Positions 11,956 to 22,691 of a stretch of 64,000 nucleotides of DNA are shown piece by piece (within the stretch, counting starts at the first letter, position 1; the number at the start of each line of letters is the position of its first letter). Under the pieces are notes generated by a model that made no database searches, had not been told where the DNA came from, and saw only the letters and a program-made list of their open reading frames with translations. The stretch comes from Acarospora socialis (lineage: Eukaryota > Ascomycota > Lecanoromycetes > Acarosporales > Acarosporaceae): assembly GCA_025617375.2 (NCBI GenBank), contig JAMYGW020000007.1, positions 930,001-994,000 on the forward strand, read 5' to 3'. Made by a program: the position numbers and the translations under genes.

Positions 11956-13351
11956 ATGTCCAAAGGTAAGCTCATGCAAAACATCCCGACCTCTTTGGAC
12001 GCCGAAGCTGACCGTGAAATGCAGCTCAACAGCGCCTCTCCCAGGTCACCTCGCACCTTCGCTCCTCCGAAGCCGACATTCCCAGAGGACGAGAATCTAT
12101 ATTAGCCAAGCATCCAGACGACATAGTCGTAACCTGCGCTCTTCGAACCCCATTCACGAAAGGCGGTCGGGGCGGATTTAAAGACACCGCAGCCGCCGAC
12201 CTCCTCCTCGGCACCTTCCAATCTCTACTCCAACGCTCTCAAATTTCCCCATCGCTCGTCGAAGATATCGCTGTTGGTTCCGTGCTTCCTCCGGGTGGCG
12301 GCGCGACGGAATTCAGAGCTGCGGCGCTAGCGGCTGGCTTCCCGGAGAGCACAGCAGTTAAGAGCTTGAACAGACAATGTAGCAGCGGGCTGCAAGCATG
12401 TGTTGATATTGCGAACGCGATCAAGGTCGGGATGATCGAGATTGGTATTGGGGCGGGTGTTGAAACCATGAGCTTGCAGTATGGGTACGCAATACCATGT
12501 CCTCTCTGCTACCTATCTGACATACCCTTACATCGTCTGACTATATGCGAAGACCGGGCGCTGTGACAGAGTTCTCAGAGCTCCTAGAGAGTCATCCGGA
12601 AGCGAAGAACTGCAAAGTACCGATGGGCGTCCTCTCGGAGCAGATGGCCAAAGACCGCGGCATCTCCCGCGCCGATCAGGACGCCTTCGCCGCGTCATCG
12701 TACCAGAAAGCCCTCAAAGCCCAACAAGCAGGCCTCTTCGACCGCGAGATCACTCCGTTGAAGGTGAAATACGTCGACCCCAAGACGGACGTAGAGAAGG
12801 AAATTACAGTCAACCACGACGACGGCATCAGGCCGGGTATCACGGTCGAAAGTCTGGGAAAGATGAAAGCCGCCTTCGCCAACGACGGAAGCATACACGC
12901 CGGAAACGCGAGCCAGATTTCCGACGGGGCGGCCGCGGTGCTACTCATGAAGCGGAGCACGGCGGAGCGGCTGGGCCAGACGATCATCGGCAAATATGTC
13001 GCCAGCAGCGTCGTGGGCGTGAAGCCGCTACTGATGGGCATCGGCCCGTGGAAAGCCATCCCCGTGGCATTGGAAAAGGCGGGCGTCAGTAAAGACGAGA
13101 TTGACATTTACGAGATCAACGAGGCGTTTGCCAGTCAGTGCGTATGGTGCATCAAGGAGCTAGGGTTGCCGATGGAGAAGGTGAATCCCAAGGGAGGGGC
13201 GATCGCGTTTGGGCATCCCTTGGGATGCACGGGGGCGAGGCAGGTCGGTACGTTGTTGTGGGAGCTGAAGCGGACGGGGAAGAAGGTTGGCGTGACGAGT
13301 ATGTGTGTCGGTACGGGCATGGGTATGGCGGCGGTGTGGGTCGCGGAGTAG
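11956..13351 (+). CDS. Peroxisomal 3-ketoacyl-CoA thiolase
   Basis: Three exons, 11956-11965 (10 nt), 12025-12484 and 12553-13351, encode 422 residues; introns are 59 and 68 nt. The tiny first exon joins to give MSKAQQRLSQVTSHL, which contains a textbook type-2 peroxisomal targeting signal (RL-x5-HL). Catalytic residues are present: the acylated Cys in NRQCSSG (about C122), His in GHPLGC (about H378) and Cys in MCVGTG (about C408). It performs the last step of fatty-acid beta-oxidation, releasing acetyl-CoA. The second splice restores YGPGAVTEFSELLE. It resembles fungal POT1/FOX3-type enzymes rather than cytosolic acetoacetyl-CoA thiolase because of the PTS2. Confidence 0.96.
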
Positions 13352-14409
13352 GGTTTTGTTATCATGGGATTCGGACGGGTCTGGATGGATAGACTGGCGC
13401 TGTGCTGTATGATGGATTTCTTAGACCCTCCAATATTGACAATTTTGAGTAAAGAAACGGTCCCGTCTCAGACATTTCAAGAGAACTCTTGTGTGGGGCC
13501 ATTGATCATCCCAAGCCAAGGCAATTGTGGAGAGCGGGAAATGTAGAGCGCAGGGGCCCTTTCGGTATGGCGTACAGATCTGAAGGTAGAGTCAGATCTC
13601 ATCTGGAACAACTTGCTGCTGTGATGATCCAGGCGAAAGAAATCTTTGCAGTCGTCGAACTCGCTTTGCGATATAACAGTGATCCACGACTGATAGGGCT
13701 AACATGACTGATCTGCCGTTCGCAAACGGTAAAGCGGCGACGGAACTAAGTACGTAAGCGAATATCTGCATTTGCGGTCGTAGTATCATGAACCTGAGCG
13801 TAGGTGACCACAAAACAAGCAGAAAGGCATCTGGCGGCTTTCGTGTCATTGATCTCGGAGTAGCCTTGGATTCACGTCTGCACGATATAAATATGCTACG
13901 AGATGGTACTGTACATGGATACCCAACGCCATCAACAACACTGAACATGGCGGGCGTTGATTGTTCGGTCTCTTGTTTTCGCAGTCACTATTTCACCGCA
14001 ACATATTCAATTACATGTGTAAGAGGATCAGATTGGTTCTGATTCATCATGCACAGTATGACAATAGATCTCTATTTCCCACTACTTCTTTCCGTATAAT
14101 TCGAAACACCTGAGCTCGTTTCACCACTTCCGTATGTGGCCGTTGAATCTAGTTTCTAGTCGAAGGTCACTGACCAGCTGTCAAAGAATTCACTTCAAAA
14201 GCCGCGCTAGGTCTCCTTACGGTCTGCCCTACGCCAATTCACAACCTCAGCAATCGGCAACGGATTCTTTTCTGTTCTAAACAAACCTTTCGTTTCAGAT
14301 CTTCAATAACACAGTCGTTCTTTACTCCATTTCCAGCTCCGGATCTTCTACTACTTGTCCACAACGTCTATGATTGCTGAGATTGCTCGACTTGGATTCA
14401 CTTTGAAGT
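13352..14409. other. Intergenic gap
   Basis: No gene is supported. A TATAAATA box-like sequence lies at 13886-13893, far upstream of the next start. The DNA from about 14050 to 14400 is CT-rich like a long 5' UTR. Confidence 0.4.
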
Positions 14410-15761
14410 ATGTCGCATCATCGCCCTCAAAAGCGTGCAGGACACGCTCAACGCGCCAGTCCCAACATGTGGAATCCCAACAACTCTCGCGCTCTCCAAG
14501 CTCTCGAAGAGCGCCCCTACCTCGCGGCGCAGTATCTTGAAGGGATCAAAGAGGAAGAGGAAACGGAAGAGGAAGACGTGCAGGTGCTCGACATCTCGGA
14601 CTCGATATCCTCCAACGCCACCGAAACCGAAGACGAGAGCGGCAACACCGCGGGCCTGTTACTCTCGCAGACCGAGGGCCACCCGCTCTACATCCCCGAG
14701 GGACGCCGTATAATCAACAACGGCTGCACGTTCAGGCCCTACCCGAAGGTTGACATCATGTTGACGACGCTGAGTTTCGTCACGACAGCGATCGGGGTCG
14801 CCTGTGCGGCCGAAGGGACGTACTTCACCGTACCGAAACGCAATCACCGTGCAAGCAACTCCTTTGGGTTTCCGCTTCATGGTCTGAAAGCAGATTTGTG
14901 GGACCTCTATCACGGGCTTGAGGCCTGGTCACGGCGCATTACGCAGATGCGATCGGAATACCTCAAGTTTGGTAGGTCTTTCCCGTCTTCCACTGCGGTA
15001 ATGATGCACCAGTGCCATGGCGTTTCGAGGAGCAGCTCGCGTTCCTCCGCTGCCAAATGGCTAGGAATCGCTGACGGCGCTTAGAACATTACATCCGTAC
15101 GAGTCCGGTGCAACTGACTGACCAAGCAAGAGTGTCAATGATATATAAAGCCCTGCGTCGTGTCGACGATCTCACAGAGAGCTACCTCCACCCGTACTCT
15201 GGCGTCCCACTCCAATTGGAGCCGGTCAATGTCGAACTCCAGAAAATAATGTTTCTCCTCAACAGCATCGTCGAGGAAGGCAACACGCTCGCCGGCAAAG
15301 AAGTCGAGACCGACCAAGACACCACGGCGACCAACACCGACGTGGAAGAGGATTCAACGGAGCAGCAGGACGATGATAAGGACCATGTCGACACGCAGAC
15401 TCAAAGCCGCGATGCCATCGCTACCCACGAACCTTTCGTCCTCGACGACCCCCTCTCCCGCCCCCCAACCCCTTACGACCCACAGACCCCGACCTGGAAA
15501 CAGTCCCTCCCGCACCTCCCCTTCGCCTCCCTCTACGTCGGCCGCACCGAGCTCAAAGTCTTCCGCGCCGTCCTCGTCCTCGCGAACGAGGTGCAGCGTG
15601 CCTTGGTATCGGTGGTGCGCTTATGCGAGGCGCTACGCAGGAGAGGGCGCGCGATGCGGAAGATCTGGGAGTCGTGGAGCGGGTTCGTCGAGGCGTGGAA
15701 GGCGACGGAGAGGGCGGACAGGGAGGAACCGAGGCCGACGGGGTATGAGATGGGGGGGTAG
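14410..15761 (+). CDS. Conserved-looking fungal protein of unknown function
   Basis: Two exons, 14410-14971 and 15085-15761, with a 113-nt intron in phase 1, give 412 residues. The joined frame reads across as KFEHYIRTSPVQLTDQ. The first 90 residues are acidic and disordered (a run of Glu/Thr/Asp). The middle (about 110-260) is helical and reads like a folded domain. After another acidic disordered insert, the C-terminal 90 residues are helical and basic. I do not recognise a family, catalytic motif, signal peptide or membrane segment. Coding is supported by the long open frame, biased composition and a clean intron. A shorter shadow frame lies over the C-terminal half. Confidence 0.7.
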
Positions 15762-17058
15762 AGAGGGAGAGGAGAGGGTGGATGGTGCGGAGTGTGAGTG
15801 TGGTATGGCGTGTGGCGATGTGGGGTTGAGGGTCTTGGCACATGTTGACACGTGTAAGGTACTGATGTTTGTCCAACGCTCGCTCCACACTCGAGCAGCC
15901 GTCAAGTTACTTGGTTTTGGGCTTCGCGGTTGGACTGCAGCGTACGGCAACGTCTAGGGTAGCATCGAACGCTCTACGTACCTTGTTATCTTTCTTTTCA
16001 ATGCCTTCTTCCAACATGCTCCAGCTTGAACAAGCAAACAAACAAACAAACAACCGCCCCCTAACGTGAAGCGGGCTAGCAGTAAGACCGTACCAGTATA
16101 TAAAGGAATGTCTAGATTCTAAGTTGTCGTAAAGCAACACCAGGATCACCGTCTCGAAAGCACTTCGTTCCACTGCTTCTGGGGTTAGAAAGCGAATAGC
16201 AACACTCAGATAACAAGCGTGGAGGCTGCTGGAAGGTGTTGAGTTGTTTGTCGTAGCTCCCTAGGTTACCTTGAGTGACGCGTAGTAAGGGTACTTGGTA
16301 ACGACCTGAAGCATACTCGCCTGTGAATTTAGGGTGGGGGATGATGTGTTTGGATCGGTCCGTTTGAGAAGAGCTGCCGGTTTGCGTGAGGGGGATGGGA
16401 TCGGTGGGAGATGGGGAGGGTGACGTGGGGTGGGTGGAATGCATGGATGATGGGTTGTAGTTTTTTGGGACGGGGCTTGGGAATGGTTGGCTGCGAGGTG
16501 GGATGGGATGGGGTGGGAATGAGGACAGATTTCGCCGGGTGGCGGGAAGAGGGAAGGGAAGGGGAGTGAGGTGCACGATCGGGCCGACAGGTGGGAAGTT
16601 GGCGGCGGGGATGACAACACGTGTTGATGGCATCAGTGTCATGGGGTGAAGGAGCGTTTGAAGGATTGGTTGGGGGCTTCCTTCTGGTGGGAGTGTGGTG
16701 AATTCGATCGGGTGTTGTGAGAGCCGTGAGCGGTTCTGCTTGATTGGAATACCACAGCTGTAATTGTTTTCGGTGGTTGGACAAGTTGCGAAATTTTCCT
16801 TGTCCGTGTATCTTCGAAACTTAGGTTTGGCATCTCTGTGGTCGTTTGTGAAGCCCGCTTTGTACGCTCTGTGTCTTTGGATGTAGGCTTGGTGAGGTGA
16901 CGGGGTGAAATTTTGCTAGATACGTATATAGGTACTAATAGATCGGACCCGACATGCTCTCTCAGCTATGCCAGAGCACGGAAAATCTTGACTAAGATAT
17001 GAATGTGGCATTAGGCTGACTGGTGCTTGTATAGTTTACCCTTTGCCCAAACCATCAG
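15762..17058. other. Intergenic gap with low-complexity DNA
   Basis: It holds a (CAAA)n microsatellite near 16026-16050 and a strongly strand-skewed G-rich stretch at about 16330-16720. The skew opens overlapping Pro/Ser-rich frames in all three minus-strand phases. Because all three are open together, composition explains them and I call no gene. Confidence 0.5.
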
Positions 17059-18582
17059 TCAGTCTAGCAGATCGGTCTGTTGTCTTTCTATACCTCCCTT
17101 TTCCCAGCGGGCCTCTATGATCGCGAGATTAGCGCCTTTCGGCTTCGTGACGCCGAGAAATCGAAATTGGGGGTCAGCTCGTTGAAACAGATGTTGCCAG
17201 TCCTCGAACTCGCGTTCGCGTGCGTTTAGAATCGCCAGCATACCGATGTCCATCGATCTGCGGGGGTGTGAGCAGGTGATTCGTTTGGTGGGCAAAATTG
17301 TGGAGGAGTGGCTCCACCTCAGCATTCGCTCTCTCCACTCCGGAGCGGTGTTTGGTTCCGGCATGCAACTGTCGTGGATCAGGATCCGCGCACCGGGTCT
17401 AAGAGCAGGCACCAAACAGCGCAGAATCCGGATGCAGTACTTGTCAGACCAATTGTGGAAGATCCAGCGGAAGTAGTATAGATCCGCTATGACCGGTTGA
17501 TCGGTGAGGAAGTCGTGGGCCATAAACTTTACTCGGGCGGTCAAGTTCCCGGGGAGTTCAGATGGTGCCTCGCTGATGATCTCCTTTAGATCCTGGACCA
17601 GAAAGTTGAGATGGTCATAACACTGGGCGATACTGATGCTGATGTGACCGTGCGAACCTCCCACGTCGACGACCAGGCCGTTGCGTAATGAAGCCCAATC
17701 ATAATTATCGAGCAGGTGACTGTTATCGTAGCCTCTTCCGGTAGTGTAGGCAGCCATGGCGCCTGCGAAACGGCGGGCTCGGGCTGGGTTGCGTGCCATG
17801 GACTGATACATGGAATCCTGTGTGTCATTCGCGAGGGAAAAGCCCTGTCGGAATGAATTCTGATATCAGCTCAGGTCTGCAACGGTCACGCCTAGGCCGG
17901 AGCAGAGATTACACAGTGGTTCGGTTCTTCCGACCCCGGCCACTTGCACATTGCATCCACCGTCTGATCTCAAGTTAGCTTGATTCATCGGTCACGAAGT
18001 TAGGGCACGTAACTCGCACCGCTGCTGGCCATGTCTCTTCACATGTGTTCCCGAGCCAGTCGAGCATGCAAGGGTCAGCCAATAGTGTCGATGCAGCAGT
18101 ATGTGCGACGAATCCTTTCCGAGGTTCCCGAAAAACACGCAAAGTCATTGCATGGCGTAGAAGGCGTCGTATATTGAGTTCGCTCTGATTGCATGACGTT
18201 GCGATGTGCGCGAAAGAGACTTGATCTCCAACGGCAAAGCAACTGGCAATTTTGAACCGTTGGATAGCATGCAAACTGATGAGATTTGCGTGCTATATCA
18301 AACATGTCCATTGCTCAGTCCAATGACCTATCCCAATGGGGTGGATTGACGCACGCTTCCAAACGTGCGGAGCAAATCTGCAGGCTCGAGTAACAGGTCG
18401 TGAAGCTCCGAGGTAGCATCGAGTACGGCATTTCGAGCTGCATCAATCTCGTCGGGTAAAGTACTGGGTGCATTGGGATCGAAAGATGGGGTTGGTAGCC
18501 CGCGCAATTCAAGGTAGTCGTTGATCGAACTAACGGTGGTACTGATTATGGACGCCAGCTCCAGGATCCTGTTGGAGTGCAT
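17059..18582 (-). CDS. SAM-dependent O-methyltransferase (COMT-like, fungal cluster type)
   Basis: Five exons on the minus strand, 18355-18582, 18014-18292, 17913-17963, 17318-17844 and 17059-17257, encode 427 residues. An N-terminal winged-helix dimerisation region (HAIQRFKIA..., INIRRLLRHAMT-like) is followed by the Rossmann domain with SAM motif VVDVGGSHGHIS, then MAHDFLTDQP and FRWIFHNWSDKYC. This is the plant COMT-like architecture used in fungal secondary metabolism to methylate phenolic hydroxyls. The 51-nt third exon and the last intron (60 nt, a multiple of 3, no stop) were set by family alignment; the last intron could be read through, adding 20 residues. The ATG at 18580-18582 gives the usual MHSNRILELASII start. 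It is the first gene of the accessory region and may act with the tyrosinase and decarboxylase further right. Confidence 0.88.
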
Positions 18583-19604
18583 GTTGGAAAAGTTGTGCAA
18601 GACCAAATTCAACTCACAGCATATTGAAGTTTATATCGCTGTGGCCTGCACATCTGCTGCAGCCCCACTAGCTGCATGATGTGATTGTGACATCTTGACT
18701 TCCAGTCTACATGTCTGGGCAGTACTCTGTAAGGAATCCATGCAGGAAAACAAAACAGCGGCATGGTGGCCAAGTGCCTTTGAGGGCCAACATTGCAGAT
18801 AAACGGATCGATGTTCAGATGGTGTGCTTCGGCGATATTGAGTACAGGCTTTTCTCAGTCTTGGGAAACAGAGGGGGCGAAAGAGCAATAGTACCAGAAC
18901 CTTATAAAAGCAAATACAAGCAGCAGTGTATATGTGTCTTTGGTATTATTTTCTGGATTCGCGAGCAGAAGCTCGGTTTATACCCTTGGCGTCGACAGTA
19001 GTGGTTACTCTGGCTGACGTAGAAATGTAACCACCCCCTCTTTGAAGCTTCACGGCATTTATATCTGCTCTTCACTTATTAGCATGTAGGACCACCGTCT
19101 GCCACTTCGCAAGCCGAGGCAATCACATGGGTAATACGAACAATTCAACTGCGGTACTTGGCCTCCCTGACATATGGTGTCACAAGAGCGAACTTCCACT
19201 GGACGGTGAAAATTCGCTTGGTATTCACAAGCACGTCCTGAAAGATCAGTTGATCAGCTTTTCCACATTGGCAGCTTAGATCCGCGGTCCATTGGCTGGT
19301 GGTGTTCGAGTTGATCGCCGCCTAGCTCTTCGAGATGGATGCTTTTCCTCCACATTGCTTTTTCGGAAAAGGGTGGTCTCCATCAGCGCCTGAACCCACG
19401 AATGTTCAGAGACTAGACTTGACCCCAAGGCTGCGCAGCCTTGGGCAATTTAATTGTCCCATAAGCTACCTGTCATGAAGACCAGCAGTGAAGGTTTTCT
19501 GACCTGAGCAGGTGATCTGCTTAGCCAGAACTAAACCTCAAGAGTGACAGTACAAAGCAGTAACGGTGAAGGTGAATGGTCAACAAAGACATATATCAAG
19601 ATCT
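18583..19604. other. Intergenic gap, divergent promoter region
   Basis: It separates the O-methyltransferase (minus) from the next gene (plus). A TATAAAAG sequence lies at about 18903. A faint similarity to the MITE arm (GCATTTATATCT near 19053) is too short to call. No gene is seen. Confidence 0.4.
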
Positions 19605-21582
19605 ATGACCTCTCCTCAAGCTCGCAACTTCTTCAGGGATTGCTGCGTTAGGAGAACTGCCATGAGGCGACCACCAATCACCATGCTGAACCCGAACGCC
19701 ACAGTTACACGACAGCAACCTAACAGGTTTAGGACTCGAACATTTCTCCGGCAGCTTTTGCTCCCAATCTCGGGAGCTTTGTTTGCTACCCTTCTGATCA
19801 AACTTTTGCCGACTCATGATGTTGTTCAGACTCCTGCGATGAATTCCGACAAGTCTCCTACTGACACCAATGTTGCGGTGGCTGCTCTTGCGGTGGCGCT
19901 TGTCGCTCTGATCGTCACATCTGGTCAACTCCTCGGGCAGTATTTTGCGACCGCTGATGGGTATCGAAGATGTCAACCATCTGTCATGGGCCCATGGGCA
20001 AAGCGTACGCGCTTGCGATGGCGCTGGAGTCAATTCCGTTTCGAGACGCTTTTCACGATCCCCGAGATTATGATTGCGCCATTCCGGATTGGTCCGCAGC
20101 AGCGAAGGGTTGGGGAACCGCCAATGGATAGTAATTCGGAATGGGTCACGGGCTCCCCTGCTTCTCTAAAGAAGACGATGATCATTCCATCATACAATGA
20201 CGGCATGAGAGATGAGTTAGTATGTTGGTTGCCACTACTGCGAAGCCTTCACACACATGAATGGGAGCTACAGAGGCTTGGTTGCTACATTGAGCAAGCA
20301 TCCGGTTTGCCGCGAGCTGGTCCAGCCGTGCGATTTCGGGAACGGTCGTGGGACTTTATGTCGCCAGACATAGTGCGTCCGCATGCTGTGACCAATGTCT
20401 CTGACATCGCAGTGCTAGCACGACGTCTTGGAATGGCGTGGGGGGACTTCCGTAAGGCACCCATCACCTAGCAACGCAACACGATATGCTGACAGTAAAT
20501 CAGGGCCCGAAGATGGTATAATGAGGGCCGAGGGCAACGGCCACGTCCTCTCTTCCACATTCGCAAGGTCTATTGGTATCATCCTGCAGTACATGTATGT
20601 TGGACCGCCAGTGCCAGGGAAACCGTTGTCCACCCCAGATGTGTCGGAAACGGAGCTATACATTCCATGCAAGGAGGCAGATATGATGGGGTTTGGCATC
20701 TTGCCAGGATGTAGAGAGCTCCAGCTACCGTCCTTCAGAATAGGAACCATAGACGAGGTCTATGCAACCTTGAATGTGTTTGATCCTACCCGCCAGGCGT
20801 CCCGGAAAGTAAGTGATATACGAGGGATTGAAGAACGCAGCACATTCGGATTCTCGGACTTAATACCTTTGGCAGCTCCAATGATGCATATGCACGGTTG
20901 TTCCATCATCCGACTTCCTGCTCCAACTGAGTACTCCGTAGGTCTCACCTGTCATCAAGAGGGCTTTGTGGTCTTCCACAATCGGCTCAAAGCCTACATC
21001 ACCGATAACAAGCATCCTGTTTCGAATCAGATGAAGTGGGTGTTGCAGCAGTATGAGACTCTGAAGGCGCAACACCCAGAATGGGAGAACGAGGCACTCG
21101 CCAATGAACGAGCCAATTGCCGAAACACGGACTTGCTTGAGAAATCACACGCGTGCTGGGATGCCACAACCGAGTATTTCATCGAGCTCCAACGTACAGA
21201 AAAAATACGATACTATGATCTTATGGTCTCCCACATCGTCCATGCCGTCAAGTACTGGGGGGATGCTTGGAGCCACATCCGGGAGGGCACTGCGCGCAAC
21301 CATTACGGGCTGTGGGATTGGATTGCAGAGGGCATGCACGTGTACTGGGACTATCTTCCCGACATCGCCCAGGATATGCGAAGCAAAGGATTTGAAGGTG
21401 AGGAAGTGCTGGTGTACGAAGCCTGGTTCACAATGATGTTTCGCGCCTTTTGTTGGTGGAGATGTCACTGTTTCGCGCCTTTTGTCGGTGGAGTCTTGAG
21501 CACAGGTGAGCACATCGCTCGTGAGCCGCCGAGGCTTCCCTCGAGGTACTGGGACAGCAAGCTTCCAGTTTATATTGGATAG
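19605..21582 (+). CDS. Fungal membrane-anchored protein of unknown function (modin-like)
   Basis: Two exons, 19605-20451 and 20504-21582, with a 52-nt intron, give 641 residues. The joined frame WGDFRPEDGIMRAEGNGHVL crosses the splice cleanly. Two hydrophobic segments lie near the N-terminus (about residues 48-70 and 90-113), the second followed by GQYFATADGYRRC. That block, together with GPWAKRTRLRWRWSQFRFET, resembles proteins labelled modin in fungal genomes, a family with no established biochemical role. The rest is soluble with several Trp- and His-rich blocks. The frame is open further upstream but only from a GTG, so the first ATG (19605) is used; translation could also begin at an internal Met just before the second segment. 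Confidence 0.72.
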
Positions 21583-22691
21583 TCTAGAAGGGAGAGCTTA
21601 GCAATAGAGTATGTTGACTCTTGATTCAAGGACATTGCATGGATGCATCGAAGCGAGGTTTGAGACTCCACTACTAGAACGACTCAAAATGTCCCCAGGT
21701 GGAGGGAAGGGCAGGACAAGCAAATATAGTCACGAAGTAAACTGCATCTAGCCATGGTGGCCTAATACAGGAATTTAACACGCGCACTTGAAGACAAAAA
21801 AGCCAACTGTCATTGAGTCAAGTGGTAGCCTACGAGCTGATCTGTTGTCGACTCCCTTCACCAGCAGGTACGAACCGACCTCCCAGCCGTTACGATAATA
21901 TACAGATATAACGAAGCTATCAGCAGCCAGTCCATAACTGCGTCACGAGTACTTCCGAACCGATCAAACCGTATGGGAATCGCGTTCAAGCACGTTGCAC
22001 GATCCGAGTTCCAAGAGACGTGACACAGTTGCATGAGTCCCAACCCACATCATGCAAGGAGAAGTTTAGTAGCGTAAGCTGCTCTGCCCTGAGCTGCTCA
22101 GTTGTTTCTTCTGCTGACGAGAGCTTCTATATTCGTTTCTTGACTCGCTTCAGCTATCTATGGCGTGTGGTGATCGCTTCATTCGCTCTGCAGGTTTTGG
22201 CAAACCAACTTCGGTCAGACTATATACCTCGGAAACAGGCATGCTGCTTCGACTGTTGGACGGAGCAGCCGCATTGTGGTACCGAACCGCTCTAGGATAG
22301 CTCCAGAGTTATATCCGGGTCAGTCTTTGCGGGCTACTCACTTCCTCAACACCATTCATGTAAGTAATAGGGGCTACTGCAATCTTCCCTTGTCCTAAAC
22401 ACCCGGCAATCGGCAGCTCTTCATTCCCTGCCTCAACCATCCGACATCAGACTTACCATTAAAGTAAGCAAGATTCCACAATTCGTCTCAATGGACCGCA
22501 CGCCATACGTCCAGCCCTATGAGGGCGTGCGTCAACTTCATCATCAAACAGCAAATACATCCAAACTCATCAGAGGTTTCGCTACCAGTGGACCATGCAC
22601 AACAGGGGTCCAATACGCGTTTCATTGCTAGCTACTTAATGAGAGTATACAACAAATCCAGTGCCCCTCGGTCATTCTTCGAACACAACGC
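21583..22691. other. Convergent intergenic gap
   Basis: Both flanking genes end here. I see no coding frame with a good start and no repeat; a few short frames without homology are ignored. Confidence 0.4.

Noticed and set aside
16112-16833. Long Pro/Ser-rich frames on the minus strand
   Set aside because: All three minus-strand phases are open over the same G-skewed DNA, none shows motifs or a splice pattern, and composition alone explains them.
19053-19085. Possible third MITE arm (GCATTTATATCTGCTC...)
   Set aside because: Only about 12 bases match exactly and the rest diverges; not distinguishable from chance.
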